Origin: Prevotella sp. P2-180
Lineage (GTDB): Bacteria; Bacteroidota; Bacteroidia; Bacteroidales; Bacteroidaceae
Length of the DNA stretch: 40,831 nt
Assembly (NCBI RefSeq): GCF_002251435.1
Contig: NZ_NPJI01000092.1
Span: 1-40,831, forward strand
Direction of reading: 5' to 3'
Position numbers and translations under genes: made by a program. A model generated the notes under the pieces. It ran no database searches. It was given only the letters and a program-made list of their open reading frames with translations, and was not told the DNA's origin. Below, in pieces: positions 1-7,444 of this stretch; within the stretch, counting starts at the first letter, position 1, and each line of letters opens with the position of its first letter.

Positions 1-2
1 AG

Positions 3-752
3 GGACTGCGTACCGGCATGTCCGCCATTCTTCATACGTGGGGTTCCAATCTGTTCTACCATCCGCACATTCACTGCATTGTGCCGGGTGGCGGGATGGA
101 CAAACTCGGTGTGTGGCATCATCTCAACGGTTGCGAAAAAAGTGACTTCCTTTTTCCCGTGCATGGCATGAGCGACAAATTCCGCGGAAGATTTATGGCT
201 TTGCTCACAAGGAGACTTAAGGAAGAAGGTCTCGTCATCTTTGATTACATAAGAGATTTATGCTTTGACAAGGACTGGGTCGTTTACTCCCGTCCTCCCG
301 CAAAGGGTGTGAATCAGGTGTTGGAGTATATTGCCAGATATGCATATCGTGTGGCGATAACCAATTCCAGGATTCTTGACGTGACTCACTCAAATGTCTC
401 ATACGACTACAAGAACTACAGGAAAGGCGGCAAGCATGAAGTAATGACCATGGAGATAGGCAGGTTTCTCAGTTTGTTGTCACTTCATGTGCTTCCCGAC
501 AGGTTTGTAAGGATACGCCACTACGGCATACTCTCACCTTGCAACAGGGATGCACTGCGCAACATACAGAAGCAGCTCGATGTGCCGCCCGTGCCGAAAG
601 AAAGGACAAAGAAGTCATATCTTGAGATCTGTCAGGAGAAAGGATGGGAGATTGGGGTCTGCAAGGAATGCCATTGCCAGCGTATCATCGTAAGGACTGT
701 ATATCCTGTCCCGAGAGCCCCGCCATTCTTTGTGAAGCGTATAGGTAACTAA
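3..752 (+). CDS. IS91-family HUH/Y2 transposase (5' truncated by window edge)
   Basis: This is the C-terminal about 249 residues of an IS91-family transposase, a single-strand nuclease that nicks and religates DNA during rolling-circle transposition. The reading frame is open upstream of the first visible ATG at 18 (it reads GLRTG before that Met), so the start lies outside the window. The HUH motif appears as HPHIHC followed by IVPGGG. The tyrosine-bearing region reads YIARYAYRVAITNSR, a hallmark of the family. The C-terminus carries a short Cys/His cluster (CKECHC). A shortened homologue sharing the last about 140 residues lies at 9101-9512. Whether the full gene is intact cannot be judged here. 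Confidence 0.9.
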   Translation, partial: GLRTGMSAILHTWGSNLFYHPHIHCIVPGGGMDKLGVWHHLNGCEKSDFLFPVHGMSDKFRGRFMALLTRRLKEEGLVIFDYIRDLCFDKDWVVYSRPPAKGVNQVLEYIARYAYRVAITNSRILDVTHSNVSYDYKNYRKGGKHEVMTMEIGRFLSLLSLHVLPDRFVRIRHYGILSPCNRDALRNIQKQLDVPPVPKERTKKSYLEICQEKGWEIGVCKECHCQRIIVRTVYPVPRAPPFFVKRIGN

Positions 753-759
753 GCAGGTA

Positions 760-786
760 GTCCGCGAAGTGCTTTTCTTCGTGGAC
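760..786 (+). terminator. Hairpin after IS91 transposase
   Basis: A 10-bp stem (760-769 with 777-786, one G-T wobble) and a 7-nt loop lie eight bases after the transposase stop codon. The same hairpin is at 9521-9547 in the second element. It is placed like a transcription terminator, but only a weak T-rich stretch follows, so it may be structural instead. Confidence 0.45.
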
Positions 787-1003
787 AGCCTCTTTGTGCC
801 CTAACGCGTCGTAAAACACTGTATATTGTATCATTTGTGGCATGATTTGAGATTGTGACATCTCTGTTTGTATATATTCTAAGAGGTACAAGTCCGTTTT
901 TCTCATCCGTAAGTTGCCACTTGCCTTTTGGAAACCATGCAAAAACCGACATCTTTCCCCATAATATTCTGATTACATTTGCGGCGGACGTACAACCATC
1001 GGT

Positions 1004-1042
1004 GCTTCATACCGCCTTGCAGGCGATACGAAGCCTAACTTG
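1004..1042 (+). other. IS91 ori-end hairpin and CTTG target site
   Basis: An imperfect 13-bp inverted repeat (GCTTC...GAAGC, 1004-1034, two mismatches) ends two bases before the end of shared sequence. CTTG follows at 1039-1042. The equivalent in the second element is 9764-9794 with CTTG at 9799-9802. This matches the known layout of IS91 ori ends. The exact terminal base is uncertain by one or two positions because the base before CTTG differs between copies. Confidence 0.7.
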
Positions 1043-1693
1043 TTTCAATAATTCATAGTCATTCAATGCAATACAAGCTTCTCTCTTATATACTCTAATC
1101 GTTACTTGGGTCAAGCCAAGACGATTTCGTAACTTTTCCAATACCGATCGCGGTAGTTTCTTACCTCTTGTGTAATATGCCTTATAGGTCATGTATATAA
1201 GTTTGTGCTTATCGTCAAGCACAGACAACTTCTCCTCCATAGCAATAACATATTGCATCTTTTTGCTGGCATCTAAATCAATAAGATTATATGAATTGAT
1301 AAAATCCTCAACACTTTCTATTATCGACAAGTCCTCTTCATTCTCAATTTGAGTACAGAATCCCTTTTTTGTGAACTGACTCATCTGAGATGCCGCAATC
1401 GCATGCAACCACAATATGATAGCATGTTCCTCATCCTTACTACGCGATTTTCTCATATCAAACGTAGGATAAAGCCACACTTTGTTGAAGGTACATTGAA
1501 TAGCCTCAAAAGCAACAATCTCACCATATCCTACCTTTTGTGCATGAATATCACACCAAGTCATGATTTTGGGCTCGAAATAGGCAATGAACAGATTCAA
1601 AGCATCCTCCGCTTCATGTCGATTCTTGTCTTTATTGGCTATCAATTGTAAAAGCCTCAGCCCATCCACAACATTATCGTCCTTTTTGTTCAT
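1007..1693 (-). CDS. Sigma-70-like (ECF-type) protein with IS91-derived C-terminus
   Basis: This 228-residue protein has the outline of a small sigma factor. Residues about 28-75 resemble region 2 (helical, aromatic-rich), and about 150-210 resemble region 4, a helix-turn-helix reading KLRNRLGLTQVTIRVYKRE. No other domain is visible and the similarity is weak, so a sigma-like regulator is the best guess, not a firm call. The gene is divergent from the HNH-like gene at 1777, with 83 bp between the starts. The reading frame crosses the ori end of the neighbouring IS91 element: the final about 12 residues (VRLRIACKAV) and the stop are encoded by element DNA, so the native C-terminus has been replaced, probably with little loss because region 4 is already complete. 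Confidence 0.5.
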   Translation of the reverse strand: MNKKDDNVVDGLRLLQLIANKDKNRHEAEDALNLFIAYFEPKIMTWCDIHAQKVGYGEIVAFEAIQCTFNKVWLYPTFDMRKSRSKDEEHAIILWLHAIAASQMSQFTKKGFCTQIENEEDLSIIESVEDFINSYNLIDLDASKKMQYVIAMEEKLSVLDDKHKLIYMTYKAYYTRGKKLPRSVLEKLRNRLGLTQVTIRVYKREACIALNDYELLKQVRLRIACKAV

Positions 1694-1776
1694 AAGTTAT
1701 TTCTTCGACTAACGGTTTTGGTATATATATGAGCGACCCACTAAGGAAGCTCTATAAAACTTAAAAGAATAAAGAA

Positions 1777-2061
1777 ATGACAAAAGTTAAAAACGTAAAC
1801 GGCTCAAGCCGATTCGAAAGCCCTGCAGGTTATGACACCTGGCTGGACTACTGGGAAGATAAGAGCGGTAAAACCGCAAGTGTATGTTCCGCAACGGACT
1901 GCTATACATTTGGCAGAAACAAATTGGTAGGTGCACATGTACAAAAAGTGAACGGATTTGACAACAGTTGGTATATCGTACCACTTTGTCGAGGTTGCAA
2001 CAACCGCACCGATGAGTTTTATGTAGATGAAGTATTGGTACCAGTTCCAAGTAATCTTTAA
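1777..2061 (+). CDS. Small HNH-like (treble-clef) protein
   Basis: This 94-residue protein has an apparent zinc-binding arrangement: C37-x4-C42, H54 in VGAHVQ, then C71-x2-C74 followed by NN. This is the pattern of HNH/treble-clef nucleases (Cys pair, His on the hairpin, Cys pair with Asn), although the second catalytic His is not obvious. It could be a small nuclease or only a zinc-binding nucleic-acid protein. It starts at an ATG preceded by an A-rich leader (AAGAATAAAG). A 46-residue basic protein follows 103 bp downstream on the same strand, then a strong terminator, so the two probably form one transcript. I do not recognise a named gene. Confidence 0.6.
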   Translation: MTKVKNVNGSSRFESPAGYDTWLDYWEDKSGKTASVCSATDCYTFGRNKLVGAHVQKVNGFDNSWYIVPLCRGCNNRTDEFYVDEVLVPVPSNL

Positions 2062-2118
2062 TCTTCCTATGAGGCTAAGCCCCTCGGCATTCTTACCGCC
2101 TAAGCGAAGAGCCCTAAG

Positions 2119-2151
2119 TTGACAGGGGCAGGTTGTCAAGGTGTAATTTGA
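2119..2151 (+). promoter_or_regulatory. Inverted repeat and possible promoter before the small basic protein
   Basis: The 103-bp gap between the two small genes contains a perfect 6-bp inverted repeat, TTGACA (2119-2124) and TGTCAA (2134-2139). TAATTTG follows at 2144-2150, close to the Bacteroidetes -7 consensus TAnnTTTG. A second G/C-rich inverted repeat lies at about 2069-2083 (GAGG...CCTC). This may be an internal promoter with an operator, or a structured leader RNA; neither is proven by sequence alone. Confidence 0.3.
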
Positions 2152-2164
2152 AAAATCGAAATAT

Positions 2165-2305
2165 ATGGCAAAGAATAAAAAAACAACTTCAGCCCAAGTA
2201 GCTTCGATAGCTTCCAAGATACTCAAGGATGGACGTTACGGAAGTAGTTCCAAGAGTGTTGCAGGAAGTGCTCTTAGTCAGAAGACTGGAAGCAAGAAGA
2301 AGTAA
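2165..2305 (+). CDS. 46-residue basic protein with AGSALSQ motif
   Basis: The ATG at 2165 opens a 46-residue frame ending TAA at 2303-2305. The product is very basic and Ser/Lys-rich: a MAKNKK start, a helical middle (VASIASKILKDGRYGSSSK) and SVAGSALSQKTG before a KKK tail. From memory, small proteins with the SK-x-L-x-(D/N)...-AGSALSQ pattern occur in many bacteria without an assigned function; I cannot name a family. The frame is followed 21 bp later by a strong terminator, which supports it as a real last gene of the HNH-like unit. A nucleic-acid-binding partner of the HNH-like protein is a reasonable guess only. Confidence 0.6.
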   Translation: MAKNKKTTSAQVASIASKILKDGRYGSSSKSVAGSALSQKTGSKKK

Positions 2306-2326
2306 TTATTAAATCTTTAAGGATGT

Positions 2327-2358
2327 GCCTCGCCGACGTGATGTCGGTGGGGCTTTTA
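2327..2358 (+). terminator. Rho-independent terminator
   Basis: An 11-bp stem (2327-2337 with 2343-2353, two G-T wobbles), a 5-nt loop (GTGAT) and a TTTT tail sit just after the 46-residue gene. It also separates this plus-strand unit from the convergent operon ending at 2376. Confidence 0.85.
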
Positions 2359-2375
2359 TCCAGCAATGTAGTATA

Positions 2376-3074
2376 TTATTTTGTATCAGGGAGAGTCTCA
2401 TTTTGTCCTTGATTACTATCTCCATAATGTATCCGCACTTGTTTGAGAACCCATATCATAAATGCGCCTATTATAATATTTAAACCTAACTGAAAAAAGT
2501 ATGTCATATACTCACTATCCATAACCAATGGCATTCTGCCGAAAAAATATTGCATCCTATAAGCGATATATCCAAATAATACAATTCCCCAAAGATAATA
2601 TGAGGTCTTATATATCATATTTTTCTTAGAAACCATAATGCTTACAAGCACAAAAGAAAAACACAAGTACATCAGAACTAAAGGCAAGGCCGCAGAAGAA
2701 AACACATGTAAATATCGGTTTCTCTGCTTCATTCCCTCTTCATATTTTATCTGATCTTGGTATTCTGAGTGACTATTATCTCCAGTAAACATTTCATAGA
2801 AACACTCTCTTGCGCTTTTGTGATAGACAACATCCTCATGCATACAATTTATGACGTATCCTAATTCCTTGTCACTTCCAAATCTACGTCTGGCATGCTC
2901 TACCTTTACAAGATAATCCAACTTAAATGAATTATAGACGATGGAACTCAGCCCGAACGCATTGTCTATGACGAACGCCACAAACAACACCCATAACAAT
3001 CGCGACAGTTTTTGCCATTTTGAGAACCGGTCATTCTCCATGTAACGTATCATCCAAGAAATAAGTTCGCTCAT
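2376..3074 (-). CDS. Four-helix membrane protein of HEPN-DUF262 operon
   Basis: This is a 232-residue protein with four predicted membrane segments at about 25-47, 122-148, 157-176 and 190-210. A soluble loop of about 70 residues (50-120) is rich in charged residues. I do not recognise the family and see no catalytic motif. It is the last gene of a three-gene minus-strand operon, starting 18 bp after the DUF262 stop. By position it could be the membrane-acting effector or anchor of a defence system, as small membrane proteins often are, but that is inference from context only. Confidence 0.7.
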   Translation of the reverse strand: MSELISWMIRYMENDRFSKWQKLSRLLWVLFVAFVIDNAFGLSSIVYNSFKLDYLVKVEHARRRFGSDKELGYVINCMHEDVVYHKSARECFYEMFTGDNSHSEYQDQIKYEEGMKQRNRYLHVFSSAALPLVLMYLCFSFVLVSIMVSKKNMIYKTSYYLWGIVLFGYIAYRMQYFFGRMPLVMDSEYMTYFFQLGLNIIIGAFMIWVLKQVRIHYGDSNQGQNETLPDTK

Positions 3075-3092
3075 AATCTATATATTTCAGAG

Positions 3093-4883
3093 TCAAATCT
3101 TAGCAGGCCAAACCTCAACAGATGCTATTCTATTTAAGATATTCAATCTTTGGGCAATAAAGTCTGAAAAAGAATCGAAATACACTCCTTTCATTTCAGG
3201 TAAATAACCATTGGACACCAAGTATTCAATCCTCTCTTTAGGAGTTAGCGGCAACAATGCCACATCATATCTTCTACACAAACAATAATTGCATATAGAC
3301 CAAGGCACTATGCCTTTTTCTCCATCAATATTATACATTTCCCAATCATCATCACCAATAAGTTGAGTAAGTATAAAAGAGGATTGTTTTCTTGTCCTTA
3401 ACAAAGTACCAAAGAGATCTTCCCTATCATGAACATATCTTAATCGCGCAAGTAAATAATGAGCATAGCTTTGAGAAAAACCTCTCTTTGCAGGCAATAA
3501 CATATCTTCGCAATTATATTTTGACAATTCTTCCTTAAGAATACTTCTTAATACATCTCCGCTCAACATTCTTATCTTTCTGATAATCTCAAAAACCATT
3601 CTTCGGATAGAGCTCTGATTAACCGATTTGCCTAATAATGACCTCCTGTTAATAAATATATCAACAAATTGATTTATCAATTGCAATTTTTCGCTAACTT
3701 CTTCACTGCTGTCAATAGGCAAAATTGGCGCGAAAGCCAAAGCATAGTATAAAGACTCAGCCATTGGGTAGCAAGCTGTCACGTAGAACGGATTGTCTTT
3801 TTCTTTACACTCTTCTTTACTCTGCCATTTCCGAAGATTTATGAACACATTTGAGTAGAAGTCAAAATCTCCTTTTACAAAATAATAGAAATCACTTGGC
3901 TTATGTAGATGCATAATATCCTGATGGCTCTTGAACCAAGTGTGGAATTGTGAGCCAATCAATTCATAGTCTTTCTTTTCATCGTTAACCTTACCTTGAC
4001 TAATATCCCGTGCATATTGCGCTCTAAACCATGCCCTAAAAAAAAGTAAATCGCCTTCAGAACCAGCTGAATATTTTATTTGTGATATTCTTTCTTTCCA
4101 AAACTGATTCATCTCGTCACTCTGTTCTTCGTCCTTAATCTTTGACAAAACAATAGCCTTTAATATCTCTGTAGGATTAAGGCTGAGACCACGGTCATTC
4201 ATTGTCTCAAAAATTGTATAGGCATTATCAATGTTGAATGCTTTGATTTCAACAATAACAATCTTATACAATAACCATTCTATAAATAGTGGCAAGACAA
4301 ATGGATTATCCAACTCAGAAGGGAAAAGATGACATATTTCATCATAGCAGTGCAAAAGATTCTCGTTCGACTCTCTGTCTTTTCCACACTTTTCAAGAAC
4401 ACTATAGTCAATGATATCACCTTTTAATTCGAATAAATATTTCATTACATATTCCCTTGAAGGAACATCAAGCGACAATGTTCTTCTTCCTCCACGACTG
4501 ACGAACAGATAATTTTTCAAGTCTTTATATACGCTCTCGTTTTTGTCCAATCCATGTTTTATTTGCAGATGACGTAAGTATATTAATAGAAGCGAGAAGG
4601 ATGTTAGACGTTGCTGACCATCCACAACAGACATTTCCGATCCATCCTCACATAATACAATAGGCCCCATATAATAGCAATCATACCTTTCTACATCAGC
4701 CAAAGTATGATTACTACTGTAATTTGCGAAGAAACTACTTGATATATCACTGATGAGAGCGTCAATCTGCTTGTGCTGCCATCGATACTCACGTTGAAAA
4801 GAGTCTATCCGATACCTTGTTTCTGAAAAAATACTATTCAAAGCCTTATCTTGGGCTATGATTTTATTTGCAATATGTGACAT
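3093..4883 (-). CDS. DUF262 (GmrS-like N-terminal domain) protein
   Basis: This 596-residue protein has the DUF262 signatures in order: SFQREYRWQ at 28-36, VVDGQQRLTS at 87-95 and FETMNDRGLSL at 225-235. In type IV restriction enzymes of the GmrSD/BrxU kind this domain binds NTP through the DGQQR motif and senses modified phage DNA. The usual C-terminal DUF1524 HNH-like nuclease (recognised by an HILPQ-like motif and an IGNLTLL-like stretch) is not apparent here; the last 120 residues look unrelated. Cleavage, if any, would then have to come from a partner. It follows the HEPN gene by 2 bp and precedes a membrane protein by 18 bp. Confidence 0.85.
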   Translation of the reverse strand: MSHIANKIIAQDKALNSIFSETRYRIDSFQREYRWQHKQIDALISDISSSFFANYSSNHTLADVERYDCYYMGPIVLCEDGSEMSVVDGQQRLTSFSLLLIYLRHLQIKHGLDKNESVYKDLKNYLFVSRGGRRTLSLDVPSREYVMKYLFELKGDIIDYSVLEKCGKDRESNENLLHCYDEICHLFPSELDNPFVLPLFIEWLLYKIVIVEIKAFNIDNAYTIFETMNDRGLSLNPTEILKAIVLSKIKDEEQSDEMNQFWKERISQIKYSAGSEGDLLFFRAWFRAQYARDISQGKVNDEKKDYELIGSQFHTWFKSHQDIMHLHKPSDFYYFVKGDFDFYSNVFINLRKWQSKEECKEKDNPFYVTACYPMAESLYYALAFAPILPIDSSEEVSEKLQLINQFVDIFINRRSLLGKSVNQSSIRRMVFEIIRKIRMLSGDVLRSILKEELSKYNCEDMLLPAKRGFSQSYAHYLLARLRYVHDREDLFGTLLRTRKQSSFILTQLIGDDDWEMYNIDGEKGIVPWSICNYCLCRRYDVALLPLTPKERIEYLVSNGYLPEMKGVYFDSFSDFIAQRLNILNRIASVEVWPAKI

Positions 4884-4885
4884 GG

Positions 4886-5716
4886 CTAAATTAATTCCTT
4901 TACAAGTTCATACTGTATGTGATAAGCATTTTTATAAATACCCATATTTGCTTCAGTCGGATCTAAAGAGCCATGGAATATTTCACATCTTAATTTATAC
5001 AATAGATGTATCAACACCTTGGCAATTTTTTCTTTATCATCGACAAAATACACCTGATTCCCTATCTCGATTGAATGTGATGGTCTTACTATAGTACCGT
5101 CAGCCTTAGTTTTTGGTCTTAAGACAATGTCGAGTGGTTTCTTCGGGTTTACTTCTTTAAAGAATTCAATAATCTTTTTTTTGCATTCTTCGCTTTGTAA
5201 AGCCAAGAAATTGGGGTCTGCCTCAATATCATTAAGATTCCATCTATTTAGTGTCTTTGTATATCTTGGAGAGTGAGTTGCTTTGTCCTCCACTCTGATG
5301 TCAAATTGGAAATTGGTACCATGGGGGATTCTTTCCACTTTATAATGATAAGCCCTAAAGTCTTTTTGGACTAGATTGGTAGAAGTTATTCCAGGTATCA
5401 TGGTGGAAAAATTCAAAGGCGATTCCGGTTTCGGGATAACATGAGCCTGTAATTCATGATGTAAATCGGTTATAAGCTCCCTAAAATTCTCACTTTCTCG
5501 GTCTTCTCCTCCTAACAAAGTAATGATTCTTGTCTTGTAAGTATTCGTCGTATTACATACATGTTCAATGCAATTTGCATCTGTCAAAACTGGTAATCTT
5601 GCCAATTTGCACTCACGTTTATACCAGGCATTAAATGGAATCCATGCCTTTATAAACTGCATGTAATAATCTATTGCTGCACGCGCAGCCCATTTCTCTA
5701 TATGGATATGTGGCAT
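4886..5716 (-). CDS. HEPN-domain protein, likely RNase effector
   Basis: This 276-residue protein is helical at both ends. The C-terminal helix carries R243-x4-H248 (RCEIFHGSLD), the Rx4-6H active-site motif of HEPN ribonucleases. The N-terminal stretch FIKAWIPFNAWYK resembles the first HEPN helix of large HEPN proteins. The middle (about 90-200) is an insert of unknown fold. It is the first gene of the minus-strand operon and ends 2 bp before the DUF262 start. HEPN proteins in phage defence act as toxins that cut RNA upon infection. The start lies 28 bp from an IS91 ter end, so its native upstream region may have been replaced. Confidence 0.7.
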   Translation of the reverse strand: MPHIHIEKWAARAAIDYYMQFIKAWIPFNAWYKRECKLARLPVLTDANCIEHVCNTTNTYKTRIITLLGGEDRESENFRELITDLHHELQAHVIPKPESPLNFSTMIPGITSTNLVQKDFRAYHYKVERIPHGTNFQFDIRVEDKATHSPRYTKTLNRWNLNDIEADPNFLALQSEECKKKIIEFFKEVNPKKPLDIVLRPKTKADGTIVRPSHSIEIGNQVYFVDDKEKIAKVLIHLLYKLRCEIFHGSLDPTEANMGIYKNAYHIQYELVKELI

Positions 5717-5744
5717 ATTACATAAATAAATGATAACAAAATTC

Positions 5745-6049
5745 GTTATACTAATTTTTCACCGCGGTGAAAAAAGCTAAAGCCCTGCGGCTTATAACTT
5801 TCCACTACTGTATTTCACACTTATTTTACGTTTCACCTAAAAGGTGAAGGGAGATGACGGGTCTTTTTTCCCTTAACCACACCGTCATTAATCCCCTCCA
5901 CCACAAAAAAAATGACCAATACTACATTGGACAAGGCGATCGCGGCTGTACCCGCATTCAGAGACCGCATTTCGCTTTTTACTAAAAAGCCGCATCTGGC
6001 ACAGTATGCAGACGGCTGTATCTATGTTCATCACCTGAAGATTGCTCAA
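5745..6049 (+). mobile_element. IS91-type element remnant A (ter end)
   Basis: This is the left end of an IS91-type element, alike in sequence to 8548 onward and 12891 onward. It begins near GTTATACTAA, contains a perfect palindrome at 5755-5774 and a hairpin of the form GATGACGGG...CCGTCAT at about 5853-5890, and runs into the start of an integrase-like gene. Compared with copies B and C it lacks about 90 bp of the non-coding part. Homology stops near 6049, where the rest of the element has been lost. Confidence 0.75.
5755..5774. repeat. ter palindrome, copy A
   Basis: A perfect 20-bp palindrome with the core CACCGCGGTG flanked by T5 and A5. It corresponds to 8558-8577 and 12901-12920, where the core bases change but the pairing is kept. 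Confidence 0.85.
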
Positions 6050-6058
6050 GCTCAGTAA
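5912..6058 (+). pseudogene. Integrase N-terminal fragment (IS91 cargo), copy A
   Basis: A 48-codon fragment beginning MTNTTLDKAIAAVPAF, matching the start of the tyrosine-recombinase-like gene that accompanies some IS91-family elements. Residues LAQYADG-IY correspond to the start of a SAM-like core-binding domain. It ends in a stop soon after the homology breaks off and lacks any catalytic domain, so it is a remnant. Copies B (8785) and C (13127) retain more of the same domain. Confidence 0.7.
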
Positions 6059-6064
6059 TCAGAA

Positions 6065-6175
6065 ACTTGCTTTAGCTTGATGAGCACCACTAAAAATTAT
6101 AATGTGCGAATAATCAACAATCAGCAACACTTTAAGTTTCAGCTTTTAATTTTTAATCTTTAATTCTTCAAGTCT
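6065..6175. repeat. Short repeats in the gap after remnant A
   Basis: The gap holds an inverted copy of a 19-bp sequence (6065-6083, ACTTGCTTTAGCTTGATGA) whose reverse complement is found at about 35513-35533 and 40453-40473. It also holds A/T-rich imperfect direct repeats of the type TTAATCTTTAATTCTT (about 6150-6192) that run into the 3' end of the next gene. I see no gene. Confidence 0.5.
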
Positions 6176-7444
6176 TTAATCTTTAATTCTTTGTACCTTC
6201 CTCCACCCCCTAAACACCGGCTCCCACAGAGCTTCTTCAGGATAGCTCATCGCAAGTCTGAATATCCTTTTGAACTTCCAGATATGATATTGAAACCTAT
6301 GCTGATATACATTCGGTTTTTCGCTGTCGTAATGCCCGAAGTTCCCACTGTTCATTATTTCTGCAAGTAATTTCTTTCCCTCCTTCTCATTCGGCTCACA
6401 AATCATCCAAGGTATATCCGCCTCAGAACATTCTTCATTCTTCATTCTACATTCTTCATTTAAAATGTATTCTTCATTTTCAAATACCTTATGCAACACG
6501 TACATCACGGCAGCTGTGAATTTGGTCATGCCAAATGAACGTATCACTGACATTACTTCTTCGTTAGACATTACATGAGTGCCTAATCCCTCGCTCCACA
6601 TACCCTGTGATTGCAAGTCCTTGCACTCCATAACGTCATTATGCCATACCCGCAATGCGTAATAATAGTCCATGAGCTGCCTGAATCCGAGACCGCCATC
6701 GATATGATGATTATACATGTGCGTCATCTGATGTATAACGTTAACCGATGAAGTCGGCATAGCAAAACCAAGATGCGTCTTGTTCTTCATACATTCGTCA
6801 GCATGATCATTCATCCATTTTTGCAATCTCCAGTTTCTTAATGGAGAATATAAATGAGCTGCTCGAAAATACACCTCCACCTCCGTTCCATCTATCTTTG
6901 GCGCTTCGATATGATTATATCTTACAATTGGGATTGCAAAATAACCATCTATCCGATGCTGCATTTTCACATACTCCCTTACAGCCCGAAAACCGTTATA
7001 AGTTGCATACTCCACATCATTACTACCTGTCAGAACTGCCACAGATATATCACAAAGCGGGGACGCCAATACTTCAATATCACCCGGCATTCTTCTCATC
7101 CTCAATTTCTCAGGATAGTTCAACAGACTCCCTTGGCTATTAAGAATGCAAGTAAAAAATCCATCGTGATTATATTGTCGAGAAATCTCTGCACATTTTC
7201 GATTTATCACCTCATTCTGTTTCTCTATCTTATATACAAAAGCTCGCCACTGCTCTTCCAAAGATGAAGGACAAATAATTCCTTGGTTATGTAGTTTTTC
7301 AACCGCAGTATATACTATACCAACTATGTATTGACTTTTACAAAACTCAAAAAGCCGTAACCAGTCGCTATCATTGATAGTTGCTGACAACGACTTCCTA
7401 TTTCCTATTGCTATTTGTATAAAATCAAAAAGTATATTACTCAT
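6176..7444 (-). CDS. PF14907-type nucleotidyltransferase, divergent copy
   Basis: This 422-residue protein is clearly paralogous to the upstream gene (7437-8543): shared WICEPNEKEG near the C-terminus, GLGFRQLMDYYYAL against GLGMRHVIDYWMVL, and a similar N-terminal region. The family (uncharacterised nucleotidyltransferase, PF14907) has KGxxL...YP...GDIDL. Here the Lys of KG is lost (NSQG, 102-105) and GDIDL reads GDIEV (121-125), so activity may be reduced or the role may differ. Such genes are common in Bacteroidetes polysaccharide loci. Its ATG overlaps the end of the upstream gene by 8 bp, so the two are translationally coupled. A heptamer repeat lies inside the frame near residues 329-338. 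Confidence 0.75.
   Translation of the reverse strand: MSNILFDFIQIAIGNRKSLSATINDSDWLRLFEFCKSQYIVGIVYTAVEKLHNQGIICPSSLEEQWRAFVYKIEKQNEVINRKCAEISRQYNHDGFFTCILNSQGSLLNYPEKLRMRRMPGDIEVLASPLCDISVAVLTGSNDVEYATYNGFRAVREYVKMQHRIDGYFAIPIVRYNHIEAPKIDGTEVEVYFRAAHLYSPLRNWRLQKWMNDHADECMKNKTHLGFAMPTSSVNVIHQMTHMYNHHIDGGLGFRQLMDYYYALRVWHNDVMECKDLQSQGMWSEGLGTHVMSNEEVMSVIRSFGMTKFTAAVMYVLHKVFENEEYILNEECRMKNEECSEADIPWMICEPNEKEGKKLLAEIMNSGNFGHYDSEKPNVYQHRFQYHIWKFKRIFRLAMSYPEEALWEPVFRGWRKVQRIKD
6430..6457. repeat. Tandem heptamer repeat inside the coding sequence
   Basis: Four tandem 7-bp units (ATTCTTC, ATTCTTC, ATTCTAC, ATTCTTC) lie within the nucleotidyltransferase frame, with a further ATTCTTC at about 6469. 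They encode the extra NEECRMKNEECS segment absent from the paralogue. Seven is not a multiple of three, so loss or gain of one unit would shift the frame. Confidence 0.8.

Larger units (their letters stand above)
1..1036 (+). mobile_element. IS91-type rolling-circle element, 3' part with ori end
   Basis: The window opens inside an IS91-family element: the 3' part of its HUH transposase gene is followed by about 285 bp of non-coding DNA. The same 3' non-coding sequence recurs at 9513-9796, which fixes the element's right end at about 1036. Just before that end lies a hairpin (1004-1034), and a CTTG tetranucleotide follows at 1039-1042. IS91 elements are known to join their ori end to GTTC or CTTG without a target duplication. 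The left (ter) end lies outside the window. Confidence 0.85.

Noticed and set aside
5912..6058. Independent small gene conserved three times (5912, 8785, 13127)
   Set aside because: The three copies end at different points and match the start of one longer integrase frame, so they are remnants, not a small-protein family.
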